From an uncultured Veillonellaceae bacterium (GTDB taxonomy: Bacteria > Bacillota > Negativicutes > Veillonellales > Dialisteraceae), in assembly GCA_958439155.1 (NCBI GenBank), contig CAUBUJ010000078.1, forward strand, positions 1 through 7,664: DNA of 7,664 bases, in the 5' to 3' direction. This document shows, in pieces, positions 6,033 to 7,664 of the stretch (within the stretch, counting starts at the first letter, position 1; the number at the start of each line of letters is the position of its first letter). The notes below the pieces were generated by a model. That model saw only the letters and a list, made by a program, of their open reading frames with translations, did not search any database and was not told where the DNA came from. A program made the translations under genes and the position numbers.

Positions 6033-6040
6033 TCTCCTTT
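6033..6040 (-). promoter_or_regulatory. Ribosome binding site of major pilin
   Basis: AAAGGAGA on the minus strand sits six bases before the ATG at 6026. It supports this start over the downstream ATG codons at residues 4 and 5. Confidence 0.8.
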
Positions 6041-6061
6041 CATAAGTATGATAAATGAGAA

Positions 6062-6089
6062 TTTTAGCTTAAATCATTCTTTTAGCTTA
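6062..6089 (-). repeat. 10-bp direct repeat in pilin leader
   Basis: TTTTAGCTTA (plus-strand reading) occurs at 6062-6071 and again at 6080-6089, an 18-base period with an eight-base gap. It lies between the predicted pilin transcript start (about 6095) and the ribosome binding site, so it falls in the 5' leader at about +6 to +34. The position fits a regulator-binding site or an RNA-binding or stability element; the sequence does not decide which. Confidence 0.6.
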
Positions 6090-6101
6090 TATTATAATTC
6101 C

Positions 6102-6130
6102 ATCATATAGATTTTCATTAAAATAGTCAA
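6102..6130 (-). promoter_or_regulatory. Sigma-70 promoter of the pilus operon
   Basis: On the minus strand TTGACT (6125-6130) is followed by a 17-base spacer and TATGAT (6102-6107). The predicted start is near 6095, giving a leader of about 68 bases. A second TATAAT lies a few bases downstream but has no good -35 partner. Confidence 0.75.
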
Positions 6131-6229
6131 GATGAAAAGCGGTTCCGGCTATGCCAAAAATTTAATAAATGGTATATATGGATACGGAAACTGCATGAAT
6201 TATAAAATCCTCGGAATAGATTCTCCTTT

Positions 6230-6258
6230 TTGACTCTCCCTTTGGCTTTTGCTATAGT
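6230..6258 (+). promoter_or_regulatory. Sigma-70 promoter of the recombinase gene
   Basis: TTGACT (6230-6235), a 17-base spacer and TATAGT (6253-6258) form a strong promoter pointing into the recombinase. Transcription should begin at about 6265, just upstream of the first in-frame ATG and about 40 bases before the preferred one. It is divergent from the pilin promoter, with about 99 bases between the two -35 elements. Confidence 0.75.
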
Positions 6259-6292
6259 AAGTAGCATATAATGCAGCGGTTACAGCCCTGCT

Positions 6293-6298
6293 GGGAGG
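6293..6298 (+). promoter_or_regulatory. Ribosome binding site that fixes the recombinase start
   Basis: GGGAGG followed by five T residues leads into the ATG at 6304. The upstream in-frame ATG at 6271 has no such site and lies within a few bases of the predicted transcript start, so 6304 is preferred. Confidence 0.8.
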
Positions 6299-6303
6299 TT
6301 TTT

Positions 6304-7329
6304 ATGCAGGATATTCCCAATTTTTTTATTAAGAAAGAATACGACTCGTCTGATGCGGAAGGGCTCTCTGAAAAAAGTCTGCAGTCTCTTTCCAGTACCA
6401 AAGCAGAGCATACTATTGATGCTTATGAATCGGACTGGCTCGATTTCTGTGACTGGTGCCGCTACCACCATGAAAAGGCCTTTCCGGCCGGGACGGCAGC
6501 CATCGTGAATTATATTAATGATCTGGCAGATTATGCTAAATTTGCTACGATCCGACGCAGGATCAGTGCGATTTCGGAAAATTTCAATGCCGCTGTGACA
6601 GCAGGCGTCATTGAAGAAAATCCCTGCCGGGAATGGATCGTCAGAGAAACGCTGGTCGGTCTATCCCGCCAGAAAGGAGGCGTCCAGAAAGGGAAAACAC
6701 CGCTTTACTGGGAGGATCTGGAAAAGATCGTAAAGACCATGGATTTAAAAAATCTCCGCGATGTCCGGGACAAAGCAATACTCCTTCTTGGATTTATGGG
6801 GGCTTTCCGACGGAGCGAAATTTCTGGCCTGGATGTGGAAGATATCCGTTTTCTGCCGCAGGGGGCAATTGTCACAGTGCGCCAGTCTAAAACGGATCAG
6901 ACCGCCGAAGGCCAGCAGGTGGGCATTCCTTATATTTCTGATACTTCCATGTGTGCCGTGACTGCACTCAAAGCATGGCTTTCCGAAGGAGGGATTACCA
7001 GCGGCCCTCTCTTCCGGAATATGAATAAAAAAGGGGAGGCCAATGCGCGTCGTCTCAGTGACAAAAGCATCAATTTGATCTTAAAAAAATACGTCCAGCG
7101 CATCGGGCTGAATCCGGAACTGTACGGCGCACACAGCCTGCGTCACGGCTTTGCGACCTCCGCGGCTCTCCATGGAGTGGAAGAGCGGCTCATCATGAAG
7201 CAGACACGGCATCGCTCTGTAGATATGGTGCGGCGCTATATCAATGAAGCCAGCCTCTTTGTGAATAACCCTATTTCTGCTATGTTTGGAAATGTCCGCG
7301 TACCTTCTTCCTTGAAAAACAGATATTAA
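6304..7329 (+). CDS. Tyrosine recombinase/integrase
   Basis: An intact 341-residue site-specific recombinase. Residues about 28-115 form the SAM-like core-binding domain (STKAEHTIDAYESDW, then ATIRRRISAI). The catalytic domain starts near residue 135. The active set can be placed: Arg169 in GAFRRSEI, Lys196 in QSKTDQT, His277 and Arg280 in AHSLRHGFAT, His303 in TRHRSVDM, and nucleophile Tyr312 in RRYINE. All are present, so it should be active. The pattern GFxGAFRRSE with SKTDQ and a VGIPY stretch is that of a broad family of integrases found on chromosomes, plasmids and islands of many phyla, and is not the housekeeping XerC/XerD. No excisionase gene, direct att repeats or tRNA are visible in the window, so its target is unknown. 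The transcript is probably monocistronic, from the promoter at 6230-6258 to the terminator at 7328. Confidence 0.9.
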   Translation: MQDIPNFFIKKEYDSSDAEGLSEKSLQSLSSTKAEHTIDAYESDWLDFCDWCRYHHEKAFPAGTAAIVNYINDLADYAKFATIRRRISAISENFNAAVTAGVIEENPCREWIVRETLVGLSRQKGGVQKGKTPLYWEDLEKIVKTMDLKNLRDVRDKAILLLGFMGAFRRSEISGLDVEDIRFLPQGAIVTVRQSKTDQTAEGQQVGIPYISDTSMCAVTALKAWLSEGGITSGPLFRNMNKKGEANARRLSDKSINLILKKYVQRIGLNPELYGAHSLRHGFATSAALHGVEERLIMKQTRHRSVDMVRRYINEASLFVNNPISAMFGNVRVPSSLKNRY

Positions 7330-7381
7330 AAGAGGACTTCCTTTTTTCTGCACATGTGCATAAGAAGGAAGTCCTCTTTTA
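7328..7381. terminator. Strong two-way terminator between convergent genes
   Basis: AAAAGAGGACTTCCTT (7328-7343) pairs perfectly with AAGGAAGTCCTCTTTT (7365-7380), with one more pair closed by 7327 and 7381. A-runs and T-runs flank the stem on both strands. The loop contains its own palindrome TGCACATGTGCA (7349-7360). The recombinase stop overlaps the left arm (TAA 7327-7329) and the LysM stop lies eight bases to the right, so one hairpin serves both genes. Confidence 0.92.
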
Positions 7382-7388
7382 TGACAAA

Positions 7389-7652
7389 TTATTTCTTCTG
7401 GACAGGAAGCGCAAGCACCTGCCCCGGCTGGAGCGATCCAGCGTCTCTAATGTGATTGATCTTCTCAATCTCATCAATATAATTCCGCACATCGACAGTA
7501 TCATCCGCATGCCGGACAGCGATTTCCCACAAAGTCTCCCCTTCCTGGACAGTGACCTTTTTCATTTTTACAGGCGCTTCAGGAATGGCCGCCTGTACTG
7601 CCAAAACAAAGAGGAACGAAAGAGAAAGGAAGGAAAGAAAGAATCGTTTCAT
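7389..7652 (-). CDS. Secreted single-LysM protein, YneA-like
   Basis: This 87-residue protein has a signal-like or anchor segment (residues about 4-21, basic then hydrophobic, ending VQAA) and one LysM domain at about 32-83: VTVQEGETLWEIAVRHA, then INHI and SLQPGQVLALP. LysM binds peptidoglycan glycan chains, so it should act at the cell wall. The size, N-terminal segment and a stretched LysM with DVRNYIDEIEKIN are shared with the YneA group, small SOS-induced division inhibitors usually encoded beside lexA. No lexA is in the window, so that role is only a suggestion. The ATG is at 7652 with AGGT eight bases before it, at the very edge of the window. Transcription runs toward the shared terminator. 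A general LysM envelope protein is the safe reading. Confidence 0.8.
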   Translation of the reverse strand: MKRFFLSFLSLSFLFVLAVQAAIPEAPVKMKKVTVQEGETLWEIAVRHADDTVDVRNYIDEIEKINHIRDAGSLQPGQVLALPVQKK

Positions 7653-7664
7653 TGCAGCATACCT

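Noticed and set aside
6120..6260. Attachment site or invertible promoter beside the recombinase
   Set aside because: No convincing long inverted or direct repeat pair flanks the promoter region within the window.
6271..6303. Upstream ATG extending the recombinase by 11 residues
   Set aside because: It has no ribosome binding site and lies almost at the predicted transcript start; the ATG at 6304 has GGGAGG at ideal spacing.
1..7664. CRISPR array or insertion sequence
   Set aside because: No regularly spaced repeats, transposase gene or terminal inverted repeats are seen.

Overview
The window looks like a chromosomal segment of a diderm Firmicute, probably in the Negativicutes (a Dialister/Megasphaera-like genome is my guess, low confidence). 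The grounds are: an operon for a type IV pilus/type II secretion-type machine whose inner-membrane parts suit a two-membrane envelope; Firmicute-style AGGAGG ribosome binding sites; two TTG start codons; a short LysM protein of Firmicute type; and near-consensus sigma-70 promoters. No rRNA, tRNA or CRISPR array is visible.

Layout. (1) Positions 1-1071, minus strand: the 5' part of a large helical protein that resembles phage or mobile-element polyprotein segments. It is broken by a one-base frame change at an A6 run and continues past the left edge. (2) 1072-1368: non-coding, with a strong hairpin terminator next to the pilus operon and a weaker possible RNA structure. (3) 1369-6026, minus strand: one operon of eight clear genes plus a possible 26-codon gene. 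In order of transcription these are major pilin/GspG-like, prepilin peptidase, GspH/FimT-like, GspI/PilV-like, GspJ/PilW-like, GspK/PilX-like, the small ORF, a PilM-PilN (GspL-type) fusion, and a PilO/GspM-like protein. (4) 6027-6303: a divergent AT-rich promoter region with a well-formed promoter for each direction and a 10-bp direct repeat in the pilin leader. (5) 6304-7329, plus strand: an intact tyrosine recombinase. (6) 7328-7381: a very strong two-way terminator. (7) 7389-7652, minus strand: a secreted LysM protein.

How the genes work together. The peptidase should cut and process the major pilin and the minor pilins. The four minor pilins would form the initiating tip complex. The PilMN fusion and the PilO-like protein would make the inner-membrane assembly platform. 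The gene order G-O-H-I-J-K-L-M matches type II secretion nomenclature, but the minor proteins are small and pilus-like. The assembly ATPase, the PilC/GspF platform protein, any retraction ATPase and the secretin are absent here and must be encoded elsewhere if the machine works. The most distinctive points are the PilM-PilN fusion, minor pilins with non-standard residues at the processing site and at position +5, two consecutive 50-nt gene overlaps that encode unusually long prepilin leaders, and the tiny ORF bridging the only large gap among the minor-pilin and platform genes. I do not see a clearly unprecedented system. The locus is best read as a streamlined, divergent pilus/secretion machine beside a recombinase and a decayed phage-like gene.
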